13,576 nt of DNA, taken from NCBI GenBank assembly GCA_030037035.1, contig JASHSA010000150.1, positions 1 to 13,576 of the forward strand, given 5' to 3'. This DNA is from Thermoplasmata archaeon (GTDB lineage Archaea > Thermoplasmatota > Thermoplasmata > Lutacidiplasmatales > UBA184). A program made the translations under genes and the position numbers. The notes under the pieces are model-generated. The model was not told where the DNA came from. It ran no database searches and was given only the letters and a program-made list of their open reading frames with translations. Below, one piece after another: positions 7,587 through 13,576 of this stretch; the first letter of the stretch is position 1; the number at the start of each line of letters is the position of its first letter.

Positions 7587-7606
7587 CCGGCGCGGGCCTG
7601 CGCCGG
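7587..7606. terminator. Perfect 7-bp hairpin in convergent gap
   Basis: CCGGCGC (7587-7593) and GCGCCGG (7600-7606) enclose a 6-nt loop in the 164-nt gap between two convergent membrane-protein genes. There is no T tract. Position suggests a bidirectional stop or mRNA 3' end structure. Nothing else was recognised between 7458 and 7621. Confidence 0.4.
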
Positions 7607-7621
7607 GCACGCTGCGTCGCG

Positions 7622-8173
7622 TCAGCGCGGCGGCGCGGCGCCGGCGTTTCCGGGCCAGCGACCCTCGATCTCCGCGGCGGCCCGCTTCGCGTCGTCGACC
7701 GTGAGCCAGCTCACGACCAGCCGGGCGTTCCCGAACTGCCCGATCCTCCCCGGTCGGACCCACCGCGGCGCGCCCGGAGGCAGCACGACGAGCGTCCGCA
7801 CACCGGCCCTGCGCATCTGCCAGTCGTCGGCATCGGCCAGCAGGACCTCACCGCCCTCGATCCAGGGGATCGAGCCGCCCAGGCTCTCTCGCTCGTGGGA
7901 TTCGAAGTGGATCCCGCCTTGGGTCAGGACGAGCCGTCCGAGCTCGGCCCTACGGGCCGCCTTCATCCCCCGGGTGGCGAGCACCAGCACTCCCACGATG
8001 ACCACGGTCGGGGCTGCCACGGCGACGACCCGGAGCGTCGGGCTCGTCGAGACGATCGCGAGCCACCCGAACAGCAGAGCGAGGCCGATGCTCACGATGA
8101 GGACGCCGGAAGTGAGCCGCAGGCGGATGACGCGGAGCCGGGCGGACTTGCTCTGCGCGAACTCCTCGCTCAT
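7622..8173 (-). CDS. Second two-TM protein with PH-like domain
   Basis: 183 residues from ATG 8173 to TGA 7622; the open frame continues upstream to 8584 but that extension is compositionally unlike a protein, and AGGA lies just before this ATG. After a basic N-terminus (SKSARLRVIRLRL) come two hydrophobic helices (about 21-42 and 46-67), then a soluble domain starting RLVLTQGGIHFESHE and continuing through IPWIEGGEVLLADADDW and GVRTLVVLPPGAPRWV, closing with a helix (VDDAKRAAAEIEGRW). This is the arrangement seen in the convergent gene 6792-7457: two TM helices, a strand-turn-strand opening, a 'LPP' segment and a terminal helix. Likely distant paralogues. No enzyme motif; function unknown. 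Confidence 0.75.
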   Translation of the reverse strand: MSEEFAQSKSARLRVIRLRLTSGVLIVSIGLALLFGWLAIVSTSPTLRVVAVAAPTVVIVGVLVLATRGMKAARRAELGRLVLTQGGIHFESHERESLGGSIPWIEGGEVLLADADDWQMRRAGVRTLVVLPPGAPRWVRPGRIGQFGNARLVVSWLTVDDAKRAAAEIEGRWPGNAGAAPPR

Positions 8174-8590
8174 CGATCCTGCCCGAGTACCCGGCGCCGT
8201 CCGACCCGACGTCCCCGTCCCCGCTCCGAGGCCCCCTCCCACGACCCGGAGGCTTTCCGCCTTTTCCTCGACCCGCCCCTGCCGCCAGGGGCCGGCGGGA
8301 AGTGCGAGAGAGGAACGCCACGCCTCGGACCGCTCCGACCGGCCTTGGTCTCCCGCGCAGGTCTCCGCCGTACGGTCGCGGGTGCGACCGGCGAGAACGC
8401 CCTCCCCGGGCAACCTTGCCTCGGTGCGACGCCGGCCGAGGAGGGACGCTCCAGCCCGGAGGACGGTCGCTCGCGCGCCGCGGCTCCCCACGGGAACCTC
8501 TTGATCGAGCGGTCGGTGGAACGTCAAGCGTCGAAGTGCCCCCGCCGCGGCCCGACACCGTAGCGTCCGACGAAACGTCGCCAAACGGAT
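8174..8590. other. About 420 nt non-coding spacer with inverted repeats
   Basis: No credible ORF was found between the divergent genes. Structures seen: CGGTCGC (8373-8379) with GCGACCG (8384-8390), a perfect 7-bp stem with a 4-nt loop; CCCTCC (8400-8405) with GGAGGG (8440-8445), enclosing or competing with CCTCGG (8419-8424) and CCGAGG (8436-8441); the near-palindrome GGCAACCTTGCC (8409-8420); and 8482-8498, which forms a full 7-bp stem only as minus-strand RNA because one pair is G-U there and A-C on the plus strand. No known RNA family was recognised. Confidence 0.35.
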
Positions 8591-8607
8591 TCGCCAAAGT
8601 TCTTAAT
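8591..8607 (+). promoter_or_regulatory. Archaeal BRE/TATA promoter of the CNB gene, leaderless
   Basis: The sequence tcgccaaagttcttaat holds a purine-rich BRE (CCAAAG) followed by TTCTTAAT (8600-8607). The TATA centre is about 26 nt before the GTG at 8630, the usual distance to an archaeal transcription start, so the mRNA most likely begins at the start codon. Confidence 0.75.
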
Positions 8608-8629
8608 CCCAAGAGCCGCTGCCGCCAGC

Positions 8630-9070
8630 GTGCCGGCCGCCGTCGAGTTCCCCGCTCGCGAGCTTGCCCGTCGGCTCGGCAAGGTCTCGATCCTGGGCAC
8701 GCTCTCCGGGAAGCAGCTGAAGAACCTCGCGCAGTGGGTGCGGATCGTCGCCTTCGACCGAGGCGAGGCCGTCGTCCGGCGGGGCGACAAGGGGGACGGC
8801 CTCTACCTGATCCTGGACGGCTCGGCGGAGGTGCGCCGGGGCCGCCGCGCTCTCGCTCGGCTCGGATCCGGACAGTTCTTCGGCGAGATGTCGCTCTTCG
8901 ACGATCTGCCGCGCTCGGCGGACGTCGTCGCCCTGCGTCCGTCGAAGATGGCGGTGCTGCAGAAGTGGGAGTTCTGGGGGTTCGCGGCGAGCGAGCCTTC
9001 GGTCGTGCTGGGGATCCTCGCGGAGATGAGCCGGCGGCTGCGCGCCGCCGACCGCCGGCTGGCCCAGTGA
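8630..9070 (+). CDS. Stand-alone cyclic-nucleotide-binding (CNB/Crp-like) domain protein
   Basis: 146 residues from GTG 8630; the start is fixed by the promoter spacing. An N-terminal helical part (ARELARRLGKVSIL and SGKQLKNLAQWV) leads into the CNB beta-barrel: FDRGEAVVRRGDKGDGLYLILDG (42-64) and the phosphate-binding cassette at 84-97 with Phe84-Gly85-Glu86, then Arg95-Ser96-Ala97. The Glu and Arg that contact the ribose and phosphate of cAMP/cGMP are kept, so nucleotide binding is plausible. The C-terminal helix ends at residue 146, and there is no helix-turn-helix, kinase, channel or other effector domain. The Lrp-like regulator gene follows 105 nt downstream with no evident promoter of its own, suggesting joint expression. 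Ligand and partner are unknown. Confidence 0.9.
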   Translation: MPAAVEFPARELARRLGKVSILGTLSGKQLKNLAQWVRIVAFDRGEAVVRRGDKGDGLYLILDGSAEVRRGRRALARLGSGQFFGEMSLFDDLPRSADVVALRPSKMAVLQKWEFWGFAASEPSVVLGILAEMSRRLRAADRRLAQ

Positions 9071-9175
9071 AGGAGGCCCCGCGGCGTCGTTGGGGCGCGG
9101 TGCCGTTCCGGCGAAGGTCCTGGAGGTCCTCGAGCCCGCCCGGCCCCATGACGTCGGTCCGACCGAGGTTCCTCG

Positions 9176-10135
9176 ATGGACCCCCTTGACTTCGCCGTCT
9201 ACCGCTACCTCTCCCCCCGCGGGGAGGCGAGCTTCTGGGCCGGCCGTCGGGTCATCGACCCGAGGGTCACGCCGCGGGAGATCGCCGAACGGGTAGGCCT
9301 GAGCGAGAGCGGCACCCGCTCGCGTCTGCAGCGTCTCGCCGAACGGGGGTTCCTGCGGGACCGCGTGGTCGTCGCCAACCCTTCGCTCTTCGACGCCCAG
9401 GTCTTCGTCAGCGACCTCGCGGTCCGTCGCTCCGGCGAGGTCGACCGGATCCTCCGGGACCTCGCGCTCGTGGAGGGGGTGCTGTTCGCGCGCGACGTGA
9501 TGGACGAGGCCGAGCGCAAGATCCAGGTGCACTTCGCGTCGCAGAACGACGCGTCGGCGAGCCGCCTCGCCGCCCTGCTCGAGCGCATCGGGCCGGCGGG
9601 CACGGCGGTCCGGGCGAGGCCCTACCGCATCCCGCCGCACGAGCGCGAGCTGACCCGGCTCGAGTGGCGGGTGCTTCGGGCCCTGTCGCGCCTGCCGGAC
9701 GCGACGTACGCCCAGGTCGCCGAGAGCGTCAGGATCTCTCCGAAGACCGCGGCGCGCGTCTACCACCGGCTGCTCGACTCCCGGGCGTGCTGGTGGACGC
9801 ACGGCCCGGAGTCCGAGGAGTTCCCGCTCGCGCTGGTCCGGGCGGAGCTCCGGGGTCCCGGGGACCGCGAGCCTCTCCACGGTTGGTTGGGCCGAGCGAC
9901 GCCGGCGTGGATGCCGGTGGCGAGCGACGGGCTGGGCCTAGAGCCGGACTCGGCCCCGGCGGTGCTCGCGGGGCTCGTGCCGGCGGACGTTCCGACGGCC
10001 CTCGAACGCTTCCTCCGGAGCTTCGCCGCGGTCGAGGGGGTCCTCGCGCTCCACCGAACGTTCCCGCTCGGATCGACGGCGTACCCTTCCTGGCTCGCCG
10101 AGCGCCTCGCCGAGAAGGCGAAGGCCGCGGCGTGA
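9176..10135 (+). CDS. Lrp/AsnC-like transcriptional regulator with two winged-helix domains
   Basis: 319 residues from ATG 9176, with GAGG about 8 nt upstream. The first winged helix is at about 5-62; VTPREIAERVGLSESGTRSRLQ forms helix-turn-helix and recognition helix, followed by the wing ERGFLRDRVVVANPSLF, as in AsnC/Lrp proteins. Residues about 70-150 look like a ligand or dimer domain (VFVSDLAV..., EGVLFARDVM...). A second winged helix lies at about 159-206 (LTRLEWRVLRALSRLPDATYAQVAESV, then ISPKTAARVYHRLLDS), followed by a second alpha/beta region to the end. This tandem layout occurs in archaeal Lrp-like proteins and also in AhbA/AhbB siroheme decarboxylases, but no heme-synthesis gene is nearby. 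A DNA-binding regulator is the best call; the target and effector are unknown. Confidence 0.75.
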   Translation: MDPLDFAVYRYLSPRGEASFWAGRRVIDPRVTPREIAERVGLSESGTRSRLQRLAERGFLRDRVVVANPSLFDAQVFVSDLAVRRSGEVDRILRDLALVEGVLFARDVMDEAERKIQVHFASQNDASASRLAALLERIGPAGTAVRARPYRIPPHERELTRLEWRVLRALSRLPDATYAQVAESVRISPKTAARVYHRLLDSRACWWTHGPESEEFPLALVRAELRGPGDREPLHGWLGRATPAWMPVASDGLGLEPDSAPAVLAGLVPADVPTALERFLRSFAAVEGVLALHRTFPLGSTAYPSWLAERLAEKAKAAA

Positions 10136-10206
10136 CGGTCTCTCCGGGTGCGAAGGGACCGACGAACGCCCCGAGGGTGGTGGGCCGGTAGCCCCTTTCG
10201 GTCGCC

Positions 10207-10881
10207 TTAGCCCGCGGCGACCTTCGCGGCGGCGACCTTGGCGACCGCGACCCTTGCGACGGCGACCCGCGCGGCCCCGGCCTTGGCGAGGGCTGCCTGC
10301 GTCCAGCGGAGCCGGGCGAGCGCCGCCTTCGCCACACCGGCTCGGGCGACGGCGACCCGTGCGAGCCCTACCCTGGCCGCGGCGAGCCTAACGAGACCCG
10401 CTCGAGCGACCGCGACGCGCGCGGCATCGGCCTTGGCGAGGGCCACGCGGGCCAACCCCGCCCTCGCGGTCGCCACGCGTGCCTCCGCGATCCGCACGAG
10501 ACCCGCTCGAGCTACGCCGACCCGGGCCAATCCCGCCCGCGCAGCCGCGACGCGGGCCGCAGCGACCCTCGCGACACCGGCTCGAGCGACCGCGACGCGA
10601 GAAAGCCCCACCCGCGCGGCGGCGACCCGGGCCGCCGCCACCCGGGCCGCTGCGACGCGGGCAGCGGCGAGGCGGGCGATTGCCTGCCTGGCCGCTACCA
10701 GCGCCCGGGCCTCGGCCTGGTGGGCTGCCGCGACCCCTGAGGGAGCGATCCGGGCCATCCCGACCCGGGCTCCCGCGATCGTCCGGATCGAGGCCATCGC
10801 CTGCAACGCCGCCGCCGCGCGAGCGGCCGCGATCGCGGCCGCTCGCGCCGCCGCTTCTGCCTCAACCGTCCCTACGATCAT
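10207..10881 (-). CDS. Ala/Arg/Val pentapeptide-repeat protein, novel type
   Basis: 224 residues from ATG 10881, preceded by GGAGG and a TATA-like element at 10929-10938. Residues 64-223 are exactly 32 tandem pentads of the form A-[RK]-[VAL]-[AG]-[AVL] (for example ARVAA, ARVGL, ARAGV); position 2 is Arg or Lys in 31 of 32. Five looser pentads (ARVGM, ARIAP, SGVAA, AHQAE, ARALV) at 38-62 precede them, one residue out of phase. Residues 8-30 are Ala-rich and probably helical. The spacing matches pentapeptide-repeat proteins (A-[DN]-L-x-x, right-handed beta-helix), but with a basic residue where Asp/Asn is usual. It also recalls Ala/Lys-rich histone-H1-like tails. Synonymous codons vary freely (CGG, CGC, CGA, AGG, AAG), favouring selection on protein. 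Very basic, with few acidic residues; nucleic-acid binding or a beta-helix are the two hypotheses. Function unknown. Confidence 0.7.
   Translation of the reverse strand: MIVGTVEAEAAARAAAIAAARAAAALQAMASIRTIAGARVGMARIAPSGVAAAHQAEARALVAARQAIARLAAARVAAARVAAARVAAARVGLSRVAVARAGVARVAAARVAAARAGLARVGVARAGLVRIAEARVATARAGLARVALAKADAARVAVARAGLVRLAAARVGLARVAVARAGVAKAALARLRWTQAALAKAGAARVAVARVAVAKVAAAKVAAG
10216..10690. repeat. 15-bp-periodic tandem repeat inside the pentad gene
   Basis: The DNA encoding the pentads repeats every 15 bp with divergence. Longer identities reveal larger duplications: acgagacccgctcgag at 10391-10406 and 10496-10511 (105 bp apart, 7 units), and ctcgagcgaccgcgacgcg at 10401-10419 and 10581-10599 (180 bp apart, 12 units). 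There are no spacers, so it is not a CRISPR array. Confidence 0.8.
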
Positions 10882-10884
10882 CCT

Positions 10885-10895
10885 CGTTTCCTCCG
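10885..10895 (-). promoter_or_regulatory. Ribosome binding site of the pentad-repeat gene
   Basis: On the minus strand ccggaggaaacgagg precedes the ATG at 10881. GGAGG is a full Shine-Dalgarno core at workable spacing. It supports the minus-strand reading of this repeat region over the plus-strand open frame. Confidence 0.65.
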
Positions 10896-10928
10896 GGTGT
10901 TTCCACCGAGAGAGGGAATCGGGTCTCG

Positions 10929-10938
10929 ACTCTTAATG
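10929..10938. promoter_or_regulatory. TATA-like element in divergent gap
   Basis: The plus strand reads ctcttaatgg. As a minus-strand promoter (ccattaagag) it would start the pentad-gene mRNA near 10907, giving a leader of about 26 nt that contains the ribosome binding site. As a plus-strand promoter it resembles TTCTTAAT at 8600 and would start an RNA near 10960. No clear BRE decides the direction. Confidence 0.45.
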
Positions 10939-11357
10939 GTCGCGAGAACGTCGCCGCACGAAACGGCGTTCGGACGGCCTGGCCTACCGGTTCCCGTCTT
11001 CGGCCCGCGAAAACCGGTGCGGAGAGCTGCTACGGGGCGGCCAGCGGAGCGCGATCGCCGCTCGCTCCCTGGGACGGGTTCTACCCTGTCCCGGGGCGGC
11101 CCGAGGGGATGCTCCGAGAGACGACGGCGGGGAGCCTCTGGGGGTCGAGCCCACGGGGCCGCAGGGCCTGCCATCCTGCGGTCAGTCCCTCGGGACCGCC
11201 GCTCGCTCGGAGCGACGGCCGGTGCCGGACCTCGTGGGTCCGGATCGACGCGCGCGGGGGGCGCTGCACCGACACGACCGGCCGACGGGAGGGCCCTCGA
11301 CGATCCGCTCGAGCCGACCGGCCCGGGAGTGCCGATTTCGCGAATCTCGCGCAACAA
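10939..11357. other. About 420 nt non-coding spacer with perfect hairpins, possible RNA gene
   Basis: No credible ORF was found. Stems: CGCCG (10952-10956) with CGGCG (10964-10968); GGGACGGG (11071-11078) with CCTGTCCC (11085-11092), which needs one G-U pair and so is complete only as plus-strand RNA; CCGCAGG (11159-11165) with CCTGCGG (11175-11181); and CCGGACC (11225-11231) with GGTCCGG (11237-11243). The conserved SRP, RNase P and tRNA motifs were not found. A structured RNA or regulatory hairpins are possible. Confidence 0.35.
11334..11346. promoter_or_regulatory. Imperfect palindrome upstream of the thermopsin promoter
   Basis: GATTTCGCGAATC, with the perfect core TTCGCGAA, lies about 15 bp before the TATA-like site. 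It has the size and place of a regulator half-site pair, but no binding protein can be named. Confidence 0.25.
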
Positions 11358-11370
11358 CATAGATATCCTT
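11357..11370 (+). promoter_or_regulatory. TATA-like promoter of the thermopsin gene
   Basis: The sequence acatagatatcctt is the most AT-rich spot of the gap. A TATA box centred near 11365 would start transcription near 11391, leaving a 14-nt leader with GGGAG (11392-11396) about 8 nt before the GTG at 11405. Confidence 0.5.
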
Positions 11371-11404
11371 TGACACGGTTCCCCCCTGCCCGGGAGTCCG
11401 AAAC

Positions 11405-13576
11405 GTGGCGGAATACCGTCCGGTCGTCGTGTGGGCCGTCGTCGCGTTCGCGGTGGTCGGGTGGCTTGGCCTCGGCAGCTCCGGCATCCTCGGCCCGAGC
11501 TCCGGGGCGCGACCCGGCGCGACCGGCACGGGCGTCTCGGCCACCGGCGCGAGCCCGTCGGGCCCCACCCCTTCCCCCGTCTCGACCGCCACGAGCCCGA
11601 CCAACGCCGCGCAGGCGATGGCGTCGCGGGCGCTGGCGGCCGTCCGCGCCGCCGGCCTGAGTCCGGACGTCATCTCCGTTCCCCGGCCCTCGGCGACCCC
11701 CGCCCAGGTCGCGGAGTCGAAGGCGCTCGGCGCGGCCCGGCCCCTGTACACCGGGGACCCCGCCCCGATGGGTCTCGCCGACTACGGGATCAGCGGCAAC
11801 GGCGAGGGTTCGGAGACGTACTCGATCGTGAACACGACCGCGCTGCTCGGCTTCGTGGACGCGAACGCGACGGGGATCCAGGGAGAGGACCTCTACCAGA
11901 ACCTTCCGGACGCCTTCAGCGTCCAGCTGAACGCGGTGCTCACGAACGTCCAGCTCTTCGGGGTCTCGGGCTACTCGTTCTGGACCCAGAACATCGTCAC
12001 GTACTACCCCTCCGCCGAAACGATGGTGCTCCTGACGAACGTCTGGAACTTCTCGGCGCCCCGGGCCGCCATGACGGCGAACTCGATCTCCGCCCACGGG
12101 CCGTTCGGCACGCACCAGTACGCGGAGCTCGGGTTCTACTACGCCGAGGAGGACCTCACGACGGAGATCACCTACCCGTTCAACCTGACGCTCGCGCTGG
12201 ACTCCTCCGTCACCGGCGGGGCGAACAACGTGAGCTTCTCCGTCGACCTCTCCAGCTCCAAGGTCCCTTCGGAGGACTTCAACGACACCAGCTGGGACTA
12301 CGTGATCTTCAATTCGAGCGGGGACGCCCGCTCGAGCGTCGTGCTGGACCCCTCCAACTTCACGGCGAACGGCGTCAAGTACAACCCTGTCAATCTGACC
12401 GACGACTTCGAGCTCGTCATCGTCGGACCCGGTGGGGGGAGCCAGGTCGACCTCAGCACCGCCGACGCGACGCTGGGGCTCGCCTACTACGTGGGGACCG
12501 GCTTCCACTCCGTACCGTCGGCGTTCAACTACGGGGACGAGACCGGAGAGACCTCCACGGGCGCGAGCGTCGCGTGGAGCAACCTCGCCGGCCACGGGCC
12601 GCTCTTCGAGACCGACTACGGCACGATGAGCACCGGTCCGTCGATCCTGACCGGGCTCTGGGGGGAGGGCGCTCCGTCCGGTTCCGACCGGCTGTCGATC
12701 TACGTGACGCCGGCGAACGCGTTCAACTTCCTCGAGTACACCGGCATCGGCAACTTCACCTCGGGATTCGTCGAGGTCCCCGAGTTCGCCCCGAGCATGG
12801 AGACCCGGACGTTCTACCTGATGCCCGGGGTCTACCGGCTCAAGTCCGAGCTCTCCGACTACTCGTACGCGTTCTACACGATCGCGCTCGAGGGCTCGAC
12901 CGTGCTCAACTTCACGCTCAAGATCGACGTGGCGGCCGGGGTCTACACGCCGCTCTGGGCGTTCTCCAACGAAGAGATCGCCGAGCTCTCGACGAGCGGA
13001 AACGGGATCCCGTCGAAGCCGTACGAGCTCCCCAACAACCAGAGCGCGCCGCTCTCCTCGACGTTCGGGCTGTACAACGACTACGGCTTCCCGGTCTATC
13101 CGGGGGTCTTCCTGAAGGGCACGACGGCGTCGACCGTGCTCGATTCGCCCCCGAGCTTCGAGACCGAGACGAACACCTCCCAGTACCCCGGAGAGGCGCT
13201 CCCGTCGACCAACGACCTCCAGTACTGGCTCTGGGGCGTCGACGGCTTTGCCCTCCAGGACGGCACGAACATCAGCGGCTGGTTCGCCGACAACGGCTAC
13301 TACCCGTTCACGTTCAACTCGTTCAACGTCGTCGTCTACGCCTCCGAGAACGACCTGGTCGCCGGGAACGTCTTCCCGACCGAGGCCCAGGCGCTCCTGA
13401 TGTACGCGGGCGTGCTGTCGACCCCGTCCGACAACGCGACGACGTTCGTCGGCGGCAACAACACGGTCTGGGGGAACGAGTTCGTCGAGACCGACCCGCC
13501 TCCCTCCTGCGAGGCCGCGCCGAAGTGCCTCCCGCTCCTGTCGTACGCCTCCGGTCTCGGGCTGGAGCTCGCCGAG
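11405..13576 (+). CDS. Thermopsin-family acid protease (peptidase A5), 3' end outside window
   Basis: 724 residues from GTG 11405 with the frame still open at the right edge. Residues about 7-27 are a hydrophobic signal or anchor segment, followed by a Ser/Thr/Pro-rich linker to about 70. The A5 domain runs from about 118 to 350: PAPMGLADYGISG (Asp126-Tyr127-Gly128 in the conserved DYG context), TTALLGFVD, then FSVQLNAVLTNVQLFG and GYSFWTQNIVTYYPS, a stretch highly characteristic of thermopsins. These are pepstatin-insensitive acid proteases acting outside the cell; the catalytic residues of the family are not firmly established. Beyond the A5 domain lies a long beta-rich extension with many Asn-X-Thr/Ser sequons and a late NNTVWGNEF motif resembling parallel beta-helix repeats. 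Longer than Sulfolobus thermopsin. Substrates are probably extracellular proteins or peptides. Confidence 0.9.
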   Translation, partial: MAEYRPVVVWAVVAFAVVGWLGLGSSGILGPSSGARPGATGTGVSATGASPSGPTPSPVSTATSPTNAAQAMASRALAAVRAAGLSPDVISVPRPSATPAQVAESKALGAARPLYTGDPAPMGLADYGISGNGEGSETYSIVNTTALLGFVDANATGIQGEDLYQNLPDAFSVQLNAVLTNVQLFGVSGYSFWTQNIVTYYPSAETMVLLTNVWNFSAPRAAMTANSISAHGPFGTHQYAELGFYYAEEDLTTEITYPFNLTLALDSSVTGGANNVSFSVDLSSSKVPSEDFNDTSWDYVIFNSSGDARSSVVLDPSNFTANGVKYNPVNLTDDFELVIVGPGGGSQVDLSTADATLGLAYYVGTGFHSVPSAFNYGDETGETSTGASVAWSNLAGHGPLFETDYGTMSTGPSILTGLWGEGAPSGSDRLSIYVTPANAFNFLEYTGIGNFTSGFVEVPEFAPSMETRTFYLMPGVYRLKSELSDYSYAFYTIALEGSTVLNFTLKIDVAAGVYTPLWAFSNEEIAELSTSGNGIPSKPYELPNNQSAPLSSTFGLYNDYGFPVYPGVFLKGTTASTVLDSPPSFETETNTSQYPGEALPSTNDLQYWLWGVDGFALQDGTNISGWFADNGYYPFTFNSFNVVVYASENDLVAGNVFPTEAQALLMYAGVLSTPSDNATTFVGGNNTVWGNEFVETDPPPSCEAAPKCLPLLSYASGLGLELAE

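Noticed and set aside
8174..8584. N-terminal extension of the minus-strand membrane protein to 8584
   Set aside because: The residues are Arg/Gly/Ala-rich without hydrophobic pattern, and ATG 8173 has an upstream AGGA and is followed at once by a normal two-TM protein.
10216..10690. CRISPR-like periodicity
   Set aside because: The period is 15 bp in frame with a protein and there are no unique spacers.
10238..10936. Plus-strand open frame across the pentad repeat (ATR-rich pentads)
   Set aside because: It has no ribosome binding site, mixes Pro, Thr, Ser, Leu and Arg at equivalent positions, and ends in non-repetitive nonsense. The minus frame shows conservative substitutions and has proper start signals.
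10878..11373. Two overlapping open frames of about 160 codons in the spacer, one per strand
   Set aside because: Both are low-complexity Pro/Arg/Gly translations lacking ribosome binding sites and domains.

Overview
The window is very GC-rich, gene-dense DNA that looks archaeal, most likely from an uncultured high-GC member of the Thermoplasmata (Thermoplasmatota). Three things point there. The end of the window encodes a thermopsin-type acid protease (peptidase family A5). A giant secreted protein carries the 'F-x-E-x-G-L-P-x-G-T-x-W' repeat typical of Thermoplasmata surface proteins. Promoters look archaeal (purine-rich BRE followed by a TTCTTAA-like TATA box), and in at least one case the TATA box sits about 26 nt before the start codon, as in leaderless transcription. 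The lineage is an inference; no marker gene is present.

Layout, left to right. 1-414 (+): 3' part of an alkylmercury-lyase (MerB)-like gene. 514-4935 (+): 1473-aa exported surface protein. 5064-5345 and 5388-5828 (-): a two-gene unit, a VOC/glyoxalase-fold protein with a basic tail followed by a small antibiotic-biosynthesis-monooxygenase-like protein. 5829-6300: about 470 nt of non-coding, strongly hairpin-forming DNA. 6301-6780 and 6792-7457 (+): a Nudix hydrolase and a two-TM protein with a PH-like cytosolic domain. 7622-8173 (-): a second two-TM protein of the same architecture, convergent with the first. 8174-8629: about 450 nt non-coding. 8630-9070 (+): stand-alone cyclic-nucleotide-binding domain. 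9176-10135 (+): Lrp/AsnC-like regulator with two winged helices. 10207-10881 (-): a striking Ala/Arg/Val pentapeptide-repeat protein. 10882-11404: about 520 nt non-coding with several perfect hairpins. 11405-13576 (+): thermopsin, running off the right edge.

The genes do not form one pathway. Themes are the cell surface and extracellular acid proteolysis (giant protein, thermopsin), small stress or detoxification enzymes (MerB-like, VOC, ABM, Nudix) and signalling or regulation (CNB, Lrp-like, PH-like membrane proteins). The three long gaps all lie between divergent gene pairs and are rich in inverted repeats, while the gaps between convergent genes are short and two of the three carry a terminator-like hairpin. 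The most unusual single object is the pentad-repeat gene; the most likely overlooked genes are one or more structured RNAs in the long gaps.
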